NCBI GenBank assembly: GCA_025356015.1
Contig: JANXYO010000014.1
Coordinates: forward strand, 1-46,335
Direction of reading: 5' to 3'
DNA length: 46,335 bases
DNA from: Spirochaetaceae bacterium
GTDB taxonomy: Bacteria > Spirochaetota > Spirochaetia > Treponematales > Rectinemataceae
A model generated the notes under the pieces. The model saw only the letters and a program-made list of their open reading frames with translations, was not told where the DNA came from and made no database searches. The position numbers and the translations under genes are program-made. Positions 15,749 to 24,449 of the stretch are shown piece by piece. How positions within the stretch are numbered: position 1 is the first letter of the stretch; each line of letters begins with the position of its first letter.

Positions 15749-16666
15749 ATGAACCGCCCAAGCTCCCTTTCGAAGCTCCCCGCCTCGGCGACCGCCGCGG
15801 CAGTACTCATATCGGCCCTCTGGGGCTTTAACTTTGTCGTGATAAAGGTCGGTGTCTCGGGCATGCCGCCCCTCATGCTCGCGGCACTTCGTTTCCTCTT
15901 TTGCGCCTTACCCGCTGTCTTCTTTGTCAAGCGCCCGGCTGCATCCCTGCCGGCCCTGGCAAGCTACGGGCTCCTGCTCGGGGTGGGCGAATTCGGCTTC
16001 CTCTTCACGGCCATCAAGCTCGGGGCCCCCACCGGCCTCTCATCGATCCTCCTCCAGTCCCAGGCCTTTTTCACCGCCATACTCGCCGCCGCCCTCCTCA
16101 AGGAGAGGCTCCACAGGCACAACGTGGCGGGCATGATCGTGGCCGCTCTGGGCCTGGCGACCTTCGCCATCTCATCGGGCGGCGGCGGGGGCATGAGCCT
16201 TCCCCTCCTCCTCATGGTCCTCGCGGCCGGCCTTGGCTGGGCGGGCGCGAACATCGCCGCGCGGAGGATGCCGGGAACGGGAGCTCTCGCCCTCATGGTC
16301 TGGTCCAGCCTCTTCTCCCCCCTTCCCCTCGCCTGCCTGTCCCTGCTGGTGGAGGGGCCCCGCGCGACGGTCACCGCCTTCGCACAACTCCTGCCTCTCA
16401 CGGTGGCCGCCCTCGCCTACCTCGTCGTCTTCTCGACCCTGCTCGGCTACGGCCTTTGGAACCACCTGATCATGCGACACGGGGCGGGACGGATCGCTCC
16501 GTTCTCGCTTATGGTGCCGGTCTTCGCCCTCGCCTCGGCCTCCCTGGTCTTGGGCGAGCGGATCGAGGCTTCACAGGCCGCGGGTGCATGCCTTGTGCTC
16601 GCCGGGGTGATGATCAATGTCTTCGGCGGCAGGATCGGGTCGAAATCGCGCGGCCCCGCGCGGTAG
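15749..16666 (+). CDS. EamA-family drug/metabolite exporter
   Basis: Inner-membrane exporter with two EamA repeats, 305 residues and about ten hydrophobic helices. The first repeat opens with SALWGFNFVVIKVGV and contains APTGLSSILLQSQAFFTAILAA; the second ends with MVPVFALASASLVLGERI. The sequence resembles the O-acetylserine/cysteine exporter branch, but the substrate cannot be fixed from sequence. The start is the ATG whose -10 box lies six bases upstream; a longer frame would run through the liv terminator region. Convergent with the MFS gene, four bases apart. Confidence 0.88.
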   Translation: MNRPSSLSKLPASATAAAVLISALWGFNFVVIKVGVSGMPPLMLAALRFLFCALPAVFFVKRPAASLPALASYGLLLGVGEFGFLFTAIKLGAPTGLSSILLQSQAFFTAILAAALLKERLHRHNVAGMIVAALGLATFAISSGGGGGMSLPLLLMVLAAGLGWAGANIAARRMPGTGALALMVWSSLFSPLPLACLSLLVEGPRATVTAFAQLLPLTVAALAYLVVFSTLLGYGLWNHLIMRHGAGRIAPFSLMVPVFALASASLVLGERIEASQAAGACLVLAGVMINVFGGRIGSKSRGPAR

Positions 16667-16670
16667 GCGA

Positions 16671-17888
16671 TCAGTGTTCCAGGCCGCGCGCGAGGCGTTC
16701 CTTGTCGAAGGCGGCGACGAGGGCGATGCTCGAGACGGCCGTGACCGCGGCGACGACGGCGTAGCTCATGAAGCCGGCGCGGAGGCCCCAGGTCTGGGAT
16801 ATCCAGGACATGAGGTAGGGGAACACGAAGACGCCGAGCCCGCCCCCGGCGACGGCGAAGGAGACCGCACCGGACTGGGCGCCAGGGAAGCTCGCCCCCA
16901 CGAGGGACACGGCGATCGGATAGACGACGGAGCAGCCGAGACCCGATAGGAAGACCAGGGCGACGGCCGCGGCGATCGAGGCAGGCCCCCCCGTCTGGAG
17001 ATAGCCAAGAACGGCGAGGGCGATGACGCAGATGGCGAGGAGGAGGGAGCAGGCCACGAGGAGGACCTGCTGCTTCCCCCTGTACAGGGCCGGTGCCCCG
17101 AACCTCCCGGCGAGAAGTCCGATCCAGAACAGGGAAACCATGAATGAGCCAAGGGCAGGGTTGGCGAGGAAGACCTTTACAAAGAATTCCGCCACCCAGG
17201 TCGACACGCCCAGCTCGGCCCCGACATAGACCAGGAGGGTTACAAAGCCAAGCCAGTACAGGGGCTGTTTGGCGAGCACAGCCACCTTGTTCCTCTGGCG
17301 ATGGCCGGGCTCCTCGCGGCCCAGGCGGGAGAAGGGCAGGAAGGCTACGACGATGGCCAGGAGGACAAAGACAAGGGCGATGGCCCGGTATAGGAGGGCC
17401 CAGCGCAGACCCGCGGAGATCAGGATGCCCACGGCCATCGGTCCGGCGACGGCCCCTATCGCGAAGGAGCCGTGCATGAGGTTCATGGCCCGGCCCGAGC
17501 CCTTCTCGTCCATCCTCAAGACCGACCAGTTGACGACAATCTCGATAAAGCCCTGGCCGCTTCCGATTAGGGCGTTCAAGAGGAGGTTGGCGATGGGCGA
17601 CGGAGTCGCCGCGAAGAAGGCCGAGCCCAGAATGCATGCCACGAGGCCAGAGAGCACGGCGCGCTTCGGGCCAAAGCGCCTCAGGACAGGGCCTGCGGCC
17701 ATGCTCGAGAGGAAGTAGGCCACCGAGCCCGAGGCTATCACGGCGCCGGCCGTCGCGTAGTTCCAGCCGAACTCCGTGAGGATCTTCGGCAGGGAGGCCC
17801 CTATCACTGTCATCGAGATGCCAAAGAGCGCGAACAGGCAAAACAGGGCCAGGTAGATGCCGCGGTAGCGCGGCGCGATGAGCGACAT
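16671..17888 (-). CDS. MFS transporter
   Basis: Major facilitator superfamily secondary transporter, 405 residues, about twelve hydrophobic helices. The loop after TM2 reads GPVLRRFGPKRAVLSG, the MFS motif A position. The central loop is charged (FSRLGREEPGHRQRN). It starts four bases after the uvrB stop with AGGA upstream, so it is probably co-transcribed with uvrB and htrA. Substrate unknown; sugar or drug export are both possible. Confidence 0.85.
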   Translation of the reverse strand: MSLIAPRYRGIYLALFCLFALFGISMTVIGASLPKILTEFGWNYATAGAVIASGSVAYFLSSMAAGPVLRRFGPKRAVLSGLVACILGSAFFAATPSPIANLLLNALIGSGQGFIEIVVNWSVLRMDEKGSGRAMNLMHGSFAIGAVAGPMAVGILISAGLRWALLYRAIALVFVLLAIVVAFLPFSRLGREEPGHRQRNKVAVLAKQPLYWLGFVTLLVYVGAELGVSTWVAEFFVKVFLANPALGSFMVSLFWIGLLAGRFGAPALYRGKQQVLLVACSLLLAICVIALAVLGYLQTGGPASIAAAVALVFLSGLGCSVVYPIAVSLVGASFPGAQSGAVSFAVAGGGLGVFVFPYLMSWISQTWGLRAGFMSYAVVAAVTAVSSIALVAAFDKERLARGLEH

Positions 17889-17892
17889 GGTT

Positions 17893-19881
17893 TTAGTCCT
17901 CGCCTTTCTTGATTCTCTCGATCTCGTCCCGGAGGATGGCCGCCTGCTCGAACTCGAGGTTCTTCGCGTGCTCGAGCATCTGGGACTCGAGGGCCTTGAG
18001 CAGGGACTTCTTCTGGTCGGGCACTAGGAGGTTGTGGGTCTTCTTGAGCAGCTCGATCTCGCCCGAGGCGTCCTCGATCCTCTCCTCGCGGTGGCGCTCG
18101 AGGATGTCCTCGATGGCCTTGCTTATCGTGATGGGAGTGATCCCGTTCGCCAGGTTGTAGGCCACCTGCCTCTCCCGCCTCCTGGTCGTCTCCTCTATCG
18201 CCGTGACCATGGCAGTGGACATCCGGTCGGCGTACATGACGACTGTGCCAGCCGCGTTGCGCGCCGCGCGCCCGATGATCTGGATGAGGCTCGTTGCCGA
18301 TCGCAGGAAGCCTATCTTGTCGGCGTCGAGGATGGCGATGAAGGAGACCTCGGGGAGATCGATACCCTCGCGGAGGAGGTTGATGCCCACAAGGACATCA
18401 TAGTCGCCCATGCGCAGCTGCTTGAGTATCTCGACCCGCTCGATGGTCTCCACCTCGGAGTGGATGTAGCGGACCTTGAGGCCCAGGCCGGAAAGGTACT
18501 CCGACAGCTCCTCGGCCATCCTCTTGGTGAGTGTGAGGATGAGACAGCGCTCGTTCAGGGCGATGCGCTTGCGCACCTCGGCGTAGATGTCCTCCATCTG
18601 GCCCTCTGATGGCCGCACCTCGATCTCGGGATCGACAAGGCCCGTGGGCCTTATCACCTGCTCGGCGACCCGGTCCGACTTCGACAGCTCCTCGGCCTGG
18701 GGCGTCGCCGAGACGCAGATGACCTTGTCGATCACCGAGAGGAACTCCTCGTACTTCAAGGGGCGGTTGTCCTTCGCGCTCGGCAGGCGGAAGCCGTAGT
18801 CCACTAGGGTCGTCTTGCGGCTTCTGTCCCCGGCGAACATCGCCCCGACCTGGGGCAGGGTGACATGGGACTCGTCGACGAAGGTGAGGAAGTCCTTCGG
18901 GAAGTAGTCGATGAGGACGCCCGGACGCTCCCCGGGCGAACGGCCGGCGAGGGGTGCCGAGTAGTTCTCGATCCCCGAACAGTAACCCATCTCCTCGAGC
19001 ATCTCGAGGTCGTACTCGGTGCGGCTCTTGAGCCTCTGCGCCTCGACCAGCTTGTTGGCCGCCATGAGGTTCTCGTAGCGCTCGTCGAGCTCGGCACGGA
19101 TCCTGCCCACGGCGTTGCGCACCTGGTCCTCGGGCATGACGAAGTGTTTGGCCGGGTAGATGACGGCCTCGTCGAGCTCGTCGCCCGCCGCCCCGGAGAT
19201 CGTGTCGAACTTCCTGATCCGGGTCACGGTGTCGTAATCGAGCTCGATCCTGTAGGCCTCCTGGAGGTAGGCGGGATAGATCTCGAGGACGTCGCCCCTG
19301 ACCCGAAAGCGCCCGCGCTCGAGGACCATGTCGTTGCGCTCGTACTGGAGGGCGACCAGCTTGCGCTTCACCGCCTCGAGGTCGATCGTCGAGCCGCGGT
19401 CGACATAGAGCCTCATCTCCTTGTAGAGGTCGGGGGAGCCCAGGCCATAGATGCAGGAGACAGTGGCCACGATGATCACGTCGCGGCGTTCCATGAGGGC
19501 GGCCGTCGCCGAGAGGCGCATGCGGTCTATCTCGGCGTTTATGTTCGAGTCCTTCTCGATGTACAGGTCCCTCGAGGGGACATAGGCCTCGGGCTGGTAG
19601 TAGTCGTAGTAGGAGACGAAGTACTCGACGGCGTTCTCGGGAAAGAAGGTCTTGAACTCGCGGTAGAGCTGGGCCGAGAGGGTCTTGTTGTGCGAGACGA
19701 TGAGGGCAGGCATCTGGAGGCCTTCGATGACCTTGGCCATCGTGAAGGTCTTTCCAGAGCCCGTGACCCCCTTGAGGGTCTGCCAGCGCAGGCCCTCGGC
19801 CACGCCCGAGACGAGGGCTTCGATTGCCTGGGCCTGGTCCCCCGCGGGCCCATACGGCGCGACGACTTTGAAAGGCTTCAT
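17893..19881 (-). CDS. uvrB: Excinuclease ABC subunit UvrB
   Basis: Damage-verification helicase of nucleotide excision repair, 662 residues, standard length. Walker A GVTGSGKT at 38-45, SHNKTLSAQLYREF, the beta-hairpin region FVSYYDYYQPEAYVP, DESH box, and a C-terminal UVR motif (LESQMLEHAKNLEFEQAAILRDEI shape) that binds UvrC/UvrA. The start MKPFKVVAPYGPAG is family-typical. Its first 41 bases are duplicated about 120 bases upstream (see the leader ORF), and the leader ORF stop overlaps this ATG. The Shine-Dalgarno at this ATG is weak (GAGG), unlike that of the upstream copy. Confidence 0.96.
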   Translation of the reverse strand: MKPFKVVAPYGPAGDQAQAIEALVSGVAEGLRWQTLKGVTGSGKTFTMAKVIEGLQMPALIVSHNKTLSAQLYREFKTFFPENAVEYFVSYYDYYQPEAYVPSRDLYIEKDSNINAEIDRMRLSATAALMERRDVIIVATVSCIYGLGSPDLYKEMRLYVDRGSTIDLEAVKRKLVALQYERNDMVLERGRFRVRGDVLEIYPAYLQEAYRIELDYDTVTRIRKFDTISGAAGDELDEAVIYPAKHFVMPEDQVRNAVGRIRAELDERYENLMAANKLVEAQRLKSRTEYDLEMLEEMGYCSGIENYSAPLAGRSPGERPGVLIDYFPKDFLTFVDESHVTLPQVGAMFAGDRSRKTTLVDYGFRLPSAKDNRPLKYEEFLSVIDKVICVSATPQAEELSKSDRVAEQVIRPTGLVDPEIEVRPSEGQMEDIYAEVRKRIALNERCLILTLTKRMAEELSEYLSGLGLKVRYIHSEVETIERVEILKQLRMGDYDVLVGINLLREGIDLPEVSFIAILDADKIGFLRSATSLIQIIGRAARNAAGTVVMYADRMSTAMVTAIEETTRRRERQVAYNLANGITPITISKAIEDILERHREERIEDASGEIELLKKTHNLLVPDQKKSLLKALESQMLEHAKNLEFEQAAILRDEIERIKKGED

Positions 19882-20003
19882 GTCGACCTCGGTTGCGCAA
19901 GCGCCGCGGGGTAACTGCAGGGAGGTTGATCGCATGCGTCGCCTTCGGCGACGTGCAGTCCCCCCGCGGGCCCATAGGGCGCGACGACTTTGAATGGTTT
20001 CAA
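19841..20003 (-). repeat. Direct repeat of the uvrB 5' end
   Basis: Two 41-base copies, 19841-19881 (start of uvrB) and 19963-20003, match at 37 positions. Apart from ATG/TTG at the first codon, all three differences are at third codon positions and silent. Between the copies is a 7-bp hairpin CGTCGCC-TTC-GGCGACG (19937-19953). Confidence 0.9.
19878..20003 (-). CDS. Possible uvrB leader peptide made from a duplicated uvrB start
   Basis: A 41-codon frame starting with TTG. Its first 14 residues, LKPFKVVAPYGPAG, equal UvrB residues 1-14 except for the initiator. It then diverges through a Cys/Pro-rich segment and stops at a TGA that overlaps the uvrB ATG (ATGA). Upstream of the TTG is AAGGAAGAG, a better ribosome-binding site than uvrB itself has. 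The layout suggests translation enters here and reinitiates at uvrB. It could equally be a decaying duplication; expression is not proven. Confidence 0.4.
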   Translation of the reverse strand: MKPFKVVAPYGPAGGLHVAEGDACDQPPCSYPAALAQPRST

Positions 20004-20043
20004 GCTCTTCCTTTATCGGGGCACAGGGAGGCCGGCCGCCGGC

Positions 20044-21273
20044 TCACTGGCCGTTGTCTGTCCTTGACCTGGTCGAGAGGGCGAGCTCCACGCTGAGCTT
20101 CTTCGAGCCGTGCCAGTATTCGACCGTGACCTTCTGCCCGGGCTTCGTGGTCTCGAGGGCCGAGTAGAACTCGGCGATGGTCGCCGTCTTCATGCCATTC
20201 ACCGAGACGATGATATCGCCGCCGACGTTGAAGGTCGACCTTCCGTAGCGGACCGCCGTGTCCCCGCCCCTGATGCCAGCCCTGTCGGCATTTCCCCCGC
20301 GGCTTGCCTGGGAGACCAGGAGACCGGCGCTCACCGGCACGGGGTAGCCGTTCTGCTTCATGTAGTCGATCAGGTCGGGGAAGAGCTGTATGGTCTCCAC
20401 GTCCACCCAGCCCCTCCTTACCATGCCGTCCCTGATGAGGTCGGGGACCACGCGCTTGGCGGTGTTGACTGGCACCGCGAAGCCGATCCCGACCGAGGCA
20501 CCCGAGGGGCTGTAGATCATGGTGTTCACGCCTATCATCTCGCCGCGCGCGTTGAGCAGGGGGCCCCCGGAATTGCCGGGGTTGATCGAGGCATCGGTCT
20601 GGATCATGTTGCGGATAATGTTGGTGTCGCTTTCCTTGATCGGCCGGCCGAGGCTTGAGACTATGCCCCTGGTGAGGGTGCGGTCGAAGCCAAAGGGGTT
20701 TCCGATAGCGAGGACCTTCTGGCCGACCCTGAGCCCCGTGGAGTCACCATAGGGTATGACGGTGAGGCGGGCGTTCTTGGGGGCATCGAACTTGATCACG
20801 GCCATGTCGTTTTCGGGATCTACGCCGACGACCTTGGCCTCGTAGCGGCTGCCGTCTGCCAGGTTCACATAGAGCTTGTAGGCGCCCTTGACTACGTGGT
20901 TGTTCGTCAGGACATAGCCGCGTGAGTCGATGATGGAACCCGAACCGGTGCCGCCCTCCTGGGGGACAGGCTCGAGGAACCAGTTCATCGCGACCACCTC
21001 GGTCGTGATGTTGACGACTCCCTCGTTCAGGCGCTCGTATACGTCTATGTTCTCGCGCTCGTCCTGGGTGTACTCGGCGGCCACCTCGGCCTTGTGGAGC
21101 CTCGGATCGGGGGAGGGGGAGGCGAGGCCCGTGGCTAGGGCCGACGCGTCCTGGGCAGGGGGCTGGGACCCAAGGACGGGACGAAGGATGCCGAGCCCAA
21201 AGGCGAACAGCAGGGCGAGGATTATGCCGCCAAAAGCGACCAGGATGACCTGCCCCCGACTGTAGAGTTTCAT
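20044..21273 (-). CDS. HtrA/DegP-family periplasmic serine protease with one PDZ domain
   Basis: Envelope quality-control protease, 409 residues. One N-terminal transmembrane anchor (about residues 9-30). Trypsin-like triad: His126 in TNNHVV, Asp156 in ENDMAVI, Ser235 in GNSGGPL. A single PDZ domain follows (about 300-395, with GGDTAVRYG and GGDIIVSVNG). The arrangement is closer to DegS/HhoA than to two-PDZ DegP. The ATG has GGAGG six bases upstream. Followed by the uvrB leader, so htrA-uvrB-MFS may form one operon. Confidence 0.92.
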   Translation of the reverse strand: MKLYSRGQVILVAFGGIILALLFAFGLGILRPVLGSQPPAQDASALATGLASPSPDPRLHKAEVAAEYTQDERENIDVYERLNEGVVNITTEVVAMNWFLEPVPQEGGTGSGSIIDSRGYVLTNNHVVKGAYKLYVNLADGSRYEAKVVGVDPENDMAVIKFDAPKNARLTVIPYGDSTGLRVGQKVLAIGNPFGFDRTLTRGIVSSLGRPIKESDTNIIRNMIQTDASINPGNSGGPLLNARGEMIGVNTMIYSPSGASVGIGFAVPVNTAKRVVPDLIRDGMVRRGWVDVETIQLFPDLIDYMKQNGYPVPVSAGLLVSQASRGGNADRAGIRGGDTAVRYGRSTFNVGGDIIVSVNGMKTATIAEFYSALETTKPGQKVTVEYWHGSKKLSVELALSTRSRTDNGQ

Positions 21274-21329
21274 ACCGCACCTCCAGAACCAAGGAACGCG
21301 GCCAGGATTGGCCCTGTGCCGATGCCAGA

Positions 21330-21358
21330 AATATACCCGAAAGGAAGGCAAGCGTAAA
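21330..21358 (-). promoter_or_regulatory. Promoter of htrA
   Basis: Minus-strand TTTACG (21353-21358), 17-base spacer, TATATT (21330-21335), about 56 bases before the htrA start. It gives a leader with a normal ribosome-binding site and lies in the 146-base divergent gap. Confidence 0.5.
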
Positions 21359-21407
21359 TATTGCGGGAGGTGAAGGGGCCGCATAGATGGATGAGGGTCC
21401 CGGGCAG

Positions 21408-21413
21408 TACTAT
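21408..21413 (+). promoter_or_regulatory. -10 element six bases before a start codon
   Basis: TACTAT followed by six bases and the ATG at 21420. There is no Shine-Dalgarno sequence and the -35 region is poor. Confidence 0.4.
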
Positions 21414-21419
21414 AACGGG

Positions 21420-22529
21420 ATGGCAGGTCAGATCACGCACATCATCGCAGGGGAGGCGGCGCTCCGAGAGGCGATGCCCGATGAGGCCCAGGCACGTCTT
21501 TCCGAGCACGGTCCTGCCTTCAGGCTCGGCTGCCAGGGTCCTGACATCTTCTACCACAACCAGCGCACCAAGCCTTCGGGCCTGCATTACGGTGCCCTCG
21601 CCCACAGGAGGAGCTATGGCCGCCTCGTCGCGGGCGCCGTGGCATCCCTTCCCGCGGTGCGCAGCCATGCCAGAGGGGAAGCCGAAGCCTACATCCTCGG
21701 CCTCGCGACCCACGCTGCCCTCGATCGCGCGACCCATCCCTTCATCGTCTACTTTTCCGGCTGGCAGGATCCCGCAGTCCCGGGCACGGAGCGCTTCCGG
21801 TCCTGCCATCCCTTCCTGGAACGATTGCTCGACGTGGGTTACCTGGGCAGGGCCCTCGGCCTTGCCCCGGCAGACTACGACATAGCCGAGCTCCTCGGGC
21901 TCGACGAGGACCTGCTCGCCCCTTCCCGCTCCCTGCCGGAATTGGACTGTGCAAGGGACGCCCTCTTTGTCGCCCTGTGGAGCGCCGGCCTGCGCTCTGC
22001 CTTTCCCCGCTCGACGGGCAGCGACTTCCTGCTTGAGAAGCGGGTCGAAAATGCCCTCCTCGATGGGCGCTACTTTTACCGGATCACCAACCCGGCTATC
22101 ACCGCCCTCAATCCCGAGCGCAAGGACTGGTTCGGCTATCTCGACGACAGGGCCGGGCCGCGAAGCGTCTGCCTCGTCTACCCCGATCGCCTCCCCGAGG
22201 GGCTTGATGTCCTCAACCTGAAAAACGCCGGCTGGGATGATCCCGCAGGCCTCGGTCCCGAGAGGAGGGATTCCTATCTCGATCTGGTCGGGAAGGGCAT
22301 CAGGGAAGCCGCGAAGGCCCTCGGGAGCCTCCTGCCCTGCCTCGAGCCTGGATCGAGGCAGGGGAGCGAGCTCGCCGCCGCCATCGGGGATGGGGGTCTC
22401 TCCATCGTCGATGCCGAAGGCCACTCCCTCCCTCCCCTTCGTAGCCGGCCCCTCCCCCTCATGCAGATCATGGAGCTTGAGTACCAGCGCCGCCTCGAGT
22501 GGGCCAAGCGCCAGCTCCAGAAACCCTAG
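21420..22529 (+). CDS. Zinc-dependent phospholipase C-like protein
   Basis: 369 residues. The N-terminal part matches the Zn_dep_PLPC family (PF00882): AGQITHIIAGEAAL, CQGPDIFYHNQRT, LHYGALAHRRSYG and GLATHAALDRATHPFI supply the His/Asp residues expected to bind zinc. No signal peptide is visible, so a cytoplasmic role is likely and lipase activity is not assured. The ATG at 21420 is chosen because a TACTAT element sits six bases upstream; an ATG 11 codons earlier would include that element as coding. The C-terminal half I do not recognise. fliG follows with its own promoter. Confidence 0.75.
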   Translation: MAGQITHIIAGEAALREAMPDEAQARLSEHGPAFRLGCQGPDIFYHNQRTKPSGLHYGALAHRRSYGRLVAGAVASLPAVRSHARGEAEAYILGLATHAALDRATHPFIVYFSGWQDPAVPGTERFRSCHPFLERLLDVGYLGRALGLAPADYDIAELLGLDEDLLAPSRSLPELDCARDALFVALWSAGLRSAFPRSTGSDFLLEKRVENALLDGRYFYRITNPAITALNPERKDWFGYLDDRAGPRSVCLVYPDRLPEGLDVLNLKNAGWDDPAGLGPERRDSYLDLVGKGIREAAKALGSLLPCLEPGSRQGSELAAAIGDGGLSIVDAEGHSLPPLRSRPLPLMQIMELEYQRRLEWAKRQLQKP

Positions 22530-22536
22530 CGGATCA

Positions 22537-22566
22537 TTGACCGGGCCCAAGCGCCTCGGGTAGCAT
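22537..22566 (+). promoter_or_regulatory. Promoter giving a near-leaderless fliG message
   Basis: TTGACC (22537-22542), 18-base spacer, TAGCAT (22561-22566), then seven bases to the ATG at 22574, with no Shine-Dalgarno sequence. Confidence 0.55.
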
Positions 22567-22573
22567 TCGGTCC

Positions 22574-23809
22574 ATGAGCATGAAGGACAGGCTGGACAAG
22601 GCCTATGGCGCGGGAGGCCCTGCGGGGGAAGGCGAGAAGGCGCGGGGGACGCGGCCCGGGGCCCAGTCACCCAAGCAGCCCCTGTCCGGAAGACCGCCCG
22701 CCAGAGCGCACAAACAGGGCCCGGCCAAGCAGGCCCCCGCAAAACAGGACAAGGCCCCCTACTCCCTAGGCGATGCCGTGGCCGCCGCCGAACGCGAGGC
22801 CGAGGCCCTGCTCAAGGTCGGTGCCGAGAGCGGGGTCGCGAGGGCGGCCAAGTTTCTCCTCCTCCTCGGGACCGAGGAGGCCTCAAAGGTCCTCGCCCAC
22901 CTTGGCGCCGATGAGATCGAGGCCGTCTCCAAGGAAATCCTCAAGATAAAGAGCATCGACGCCATCGAGGCGAACGAGGTCCTGGCCGAGTTCGGCTGGC
23001 TCGTGAAGACAAAGGGCTGGGCCGTCGAAGGAGGCCCCGAGACCGCCGAGAAGATGCTCACCGCCGCCTTCGGTCCCGAGCGGGCCCGCGCCCTGCTGCG
23101 GCGGGCCGCCCCCGACACCTTGAGGCCCTTCCGCTTCCTCAATGATTTCGAGCCCAAGGACCTCCACCTCATCGTGAAGGACGAATCGCCCCAGGTCCTG
23201 GCCGTCATCCTCCCCTACATGGAGCCCAAGCGGGCCTCGGCCCTCCTTGAGCGTCTCCAGCCGGAGCTGAGGGTGGAACTGGTGAAGCGCATCGCCCGCC
23301 TCGAGAAGGTGAGCCCCGATGTCCTGCGCCAGGTCGAGGAGGGCTTGAAGGAAAGGATCAGGAAGATCGGCAGCGTGTCCTCCGAGGAGGTGGACGGCAG
23401 GGCCGCCCTCGCCGGCATCCTCCGCCACGTCAATCCGCGGCTTGAGGCCAAGGTCCTCCAGGACCTCGCCGAGGATAGCCCCGAGCTCTCGAAAAACGTC
23501 CGCGACCGCCTGTTCACCCTGGACGACGTTCTGCGCGCCGCCGACCGTGGCCTCCAGAAAGCCCTCCGCGACTTCCAGGACAGGGACATAGCCCTCCTGC
23601 TCAAGGGAAGGGCCGATGACTTCAAGGAAAAGGTCCTCAAGAACGTGTCCTCGAACCGCAGGGCCCTGATCGTCGAGGAGTACACGATCCTCGGCGCGGT
23701 CCGGCGCGAGGACGCAGACGAGGCCGCCCAGGAATTCCTCGCCTACCTCAAGCACTCCTGGGAAGAGGGCGAGCTGGTCCTTGACGGCGAAGACGAGATG
23801 GTCGACTGA
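22574..23809 (+). CDS. fliG: FliG-like flagellar motor switch protein with N-terminal extension
   Basis: Component of the flagellar C-ring that transmits torque and switching, 411 residues against about 335-345 usually. The first 75 or so residues are a Lys/Pro/Ala/Gly-rich extension. FliG_N starts near AAKFLLLLGTEEASKVLAHL (91-110), FliG_M covers about 195-270, and FliG_C ends with LFTLDDVLRAADRGLQKALRDF and IALLLKGRADDFKEKVLKN. The usual EHPQ motif reads ESPQ (204-207). Spirochaetes often carry two FliG proteins; the extension and the altered motif suggest the divergent FliG1-like copy rather than the canonical rotor protein. No other flagellar rotor gene is nearby. Confidence 0.85.
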   Translation: MSMKDRLDKAYGAGGPAGEGEKARGTRPGAQSPKQPLSGRPPARAHKQGPAKQAPAKQDKAPYSLGDAVAAAEREAEALLKVGAESGVARAAKFLLLLGTEEASKVLAHLGADEIEAVSKEILKIKSIDAIEANEVLAEFGWLVKTKGWAVEGGPETAEKMLTAAFGPERARALLRRAAPDTLRPFRFLNDFEPKDLHLIVKDESPQVLAVILPYMEPKRASALLERLQPELRVELVKRIARLEKVSPDVLRQVEEGLKERIRKIGSVSSEEVDGRAALAGILRHVNPRLEAKVLQDLAEDSPELSKNVRDRLFTLDDVLRAADRGLQKALRDFQDRDIALLLKGRADDFKEKVLKNVSSNRRALIVEEYTILGAVRREDADEAAQEFLAYLKHSWEEGELVLDGEDEMVD

Positions 23810-23810
23810 C

Positions 23811-24449
23811 ATGAGGATCATCGACCTCAGCCAAAGGATTTCCGAATCGATGCCCGTCTATCCGGGCACCGAGCCCCCCAGGATAAGCCAGGCAACCACG
23901 ATCCGGGACGAGGGCTTCGCCGAGAAGCTGATCACGATGTTCTCCCACACGGGAACCCACATCGATGCCCCTGCCCACATGGTCGAGGGTGCAGCGACCC
24001 TCGACGCCCTTCCCGCAGCCCACTTTGTGGGCAGGGCGGCCGTGGTCGACCTCCGCGGCCTCCAGGGCGGCAGCATCGGGAAAACCGAGCTCGCCAGACA
24101 CGAGGGCATGATCGCCGGCAGCGACTTCCTCCTCTTGATGACCGGCTGGTCGGACCGCTGGGGCAAAAAGGGCTATTTCTCCGCCTTCCCGGTGCTCTCG
24201 CGCGAGGCCGCGCAGTGGCTGGCTGGCCTCGGCCTCAAGGGCATAGGCGTGGACGCGATCTCGGTCGACCCCGTGGATACCCGGGACTTCCCCAACCATG
24301 GCGTCCTTTTCGCGGCGAACATGGTGATCGTGGAAAACCTCAGGTCCCTCGAGGAGCTGCCAAGCGAGGGCTTCCTCTTCTGCTGCGCACCCCTCGCGAT
24401 CGAGGATGCCGATGGCTCCCCAGTTCGCGCCCTTGCCATCCTGGTCTAG
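23811..24449 (+). CDS. Cyclase-family hydrolase (kynurenine formamidase-like)
   Basis: Metal-dependent hydrolase of 212 residues. The metal motif HTGTHIDAPAHM (46-57) is the family signature HxGTHxDxPxH. The rest of the fold is typical (SQRISESMPVYPGTEPP; LGLKGIGVDAISVDPVD). Kynurenine formamidase is the best-known member, but no tryptophan-catabolism gene is nearby, so the substrate is open. It starts one base after the fliG stop and overlaps the adenosyltransferase tail-to-tail by four bases. Confidence 0.82.
   Translation: MRIIDLSQRISESMPVYPGTEPPRISQATTIRDEGFAEKLITMFSHTGTHIDAPAHMVEGAATLDALPAAHFVGRAAVVDLRGLQGGSIGKTELARHEGMIAGSDFLLLMTGWSDRWGKKGYFSAFPVLSREAAQWLAGLGLKGIGVDAISVDPVDTRDFPNHGVLFAANMVIVENLRSLEELPSEGFLFCCAPLAIEDADGSPVRALAILV

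Noticed and set aside
18398-19975. Long minus-strand frame of 525 codons over uvrB
   Set aside because: It is uvrB read in another frame: Arg/Gly/Pro/His-rich with no family motif. Similar long shadows at 25980-27983, 33187-34500, 10868-12271 and 9564-10817 were dropped for the same reason.
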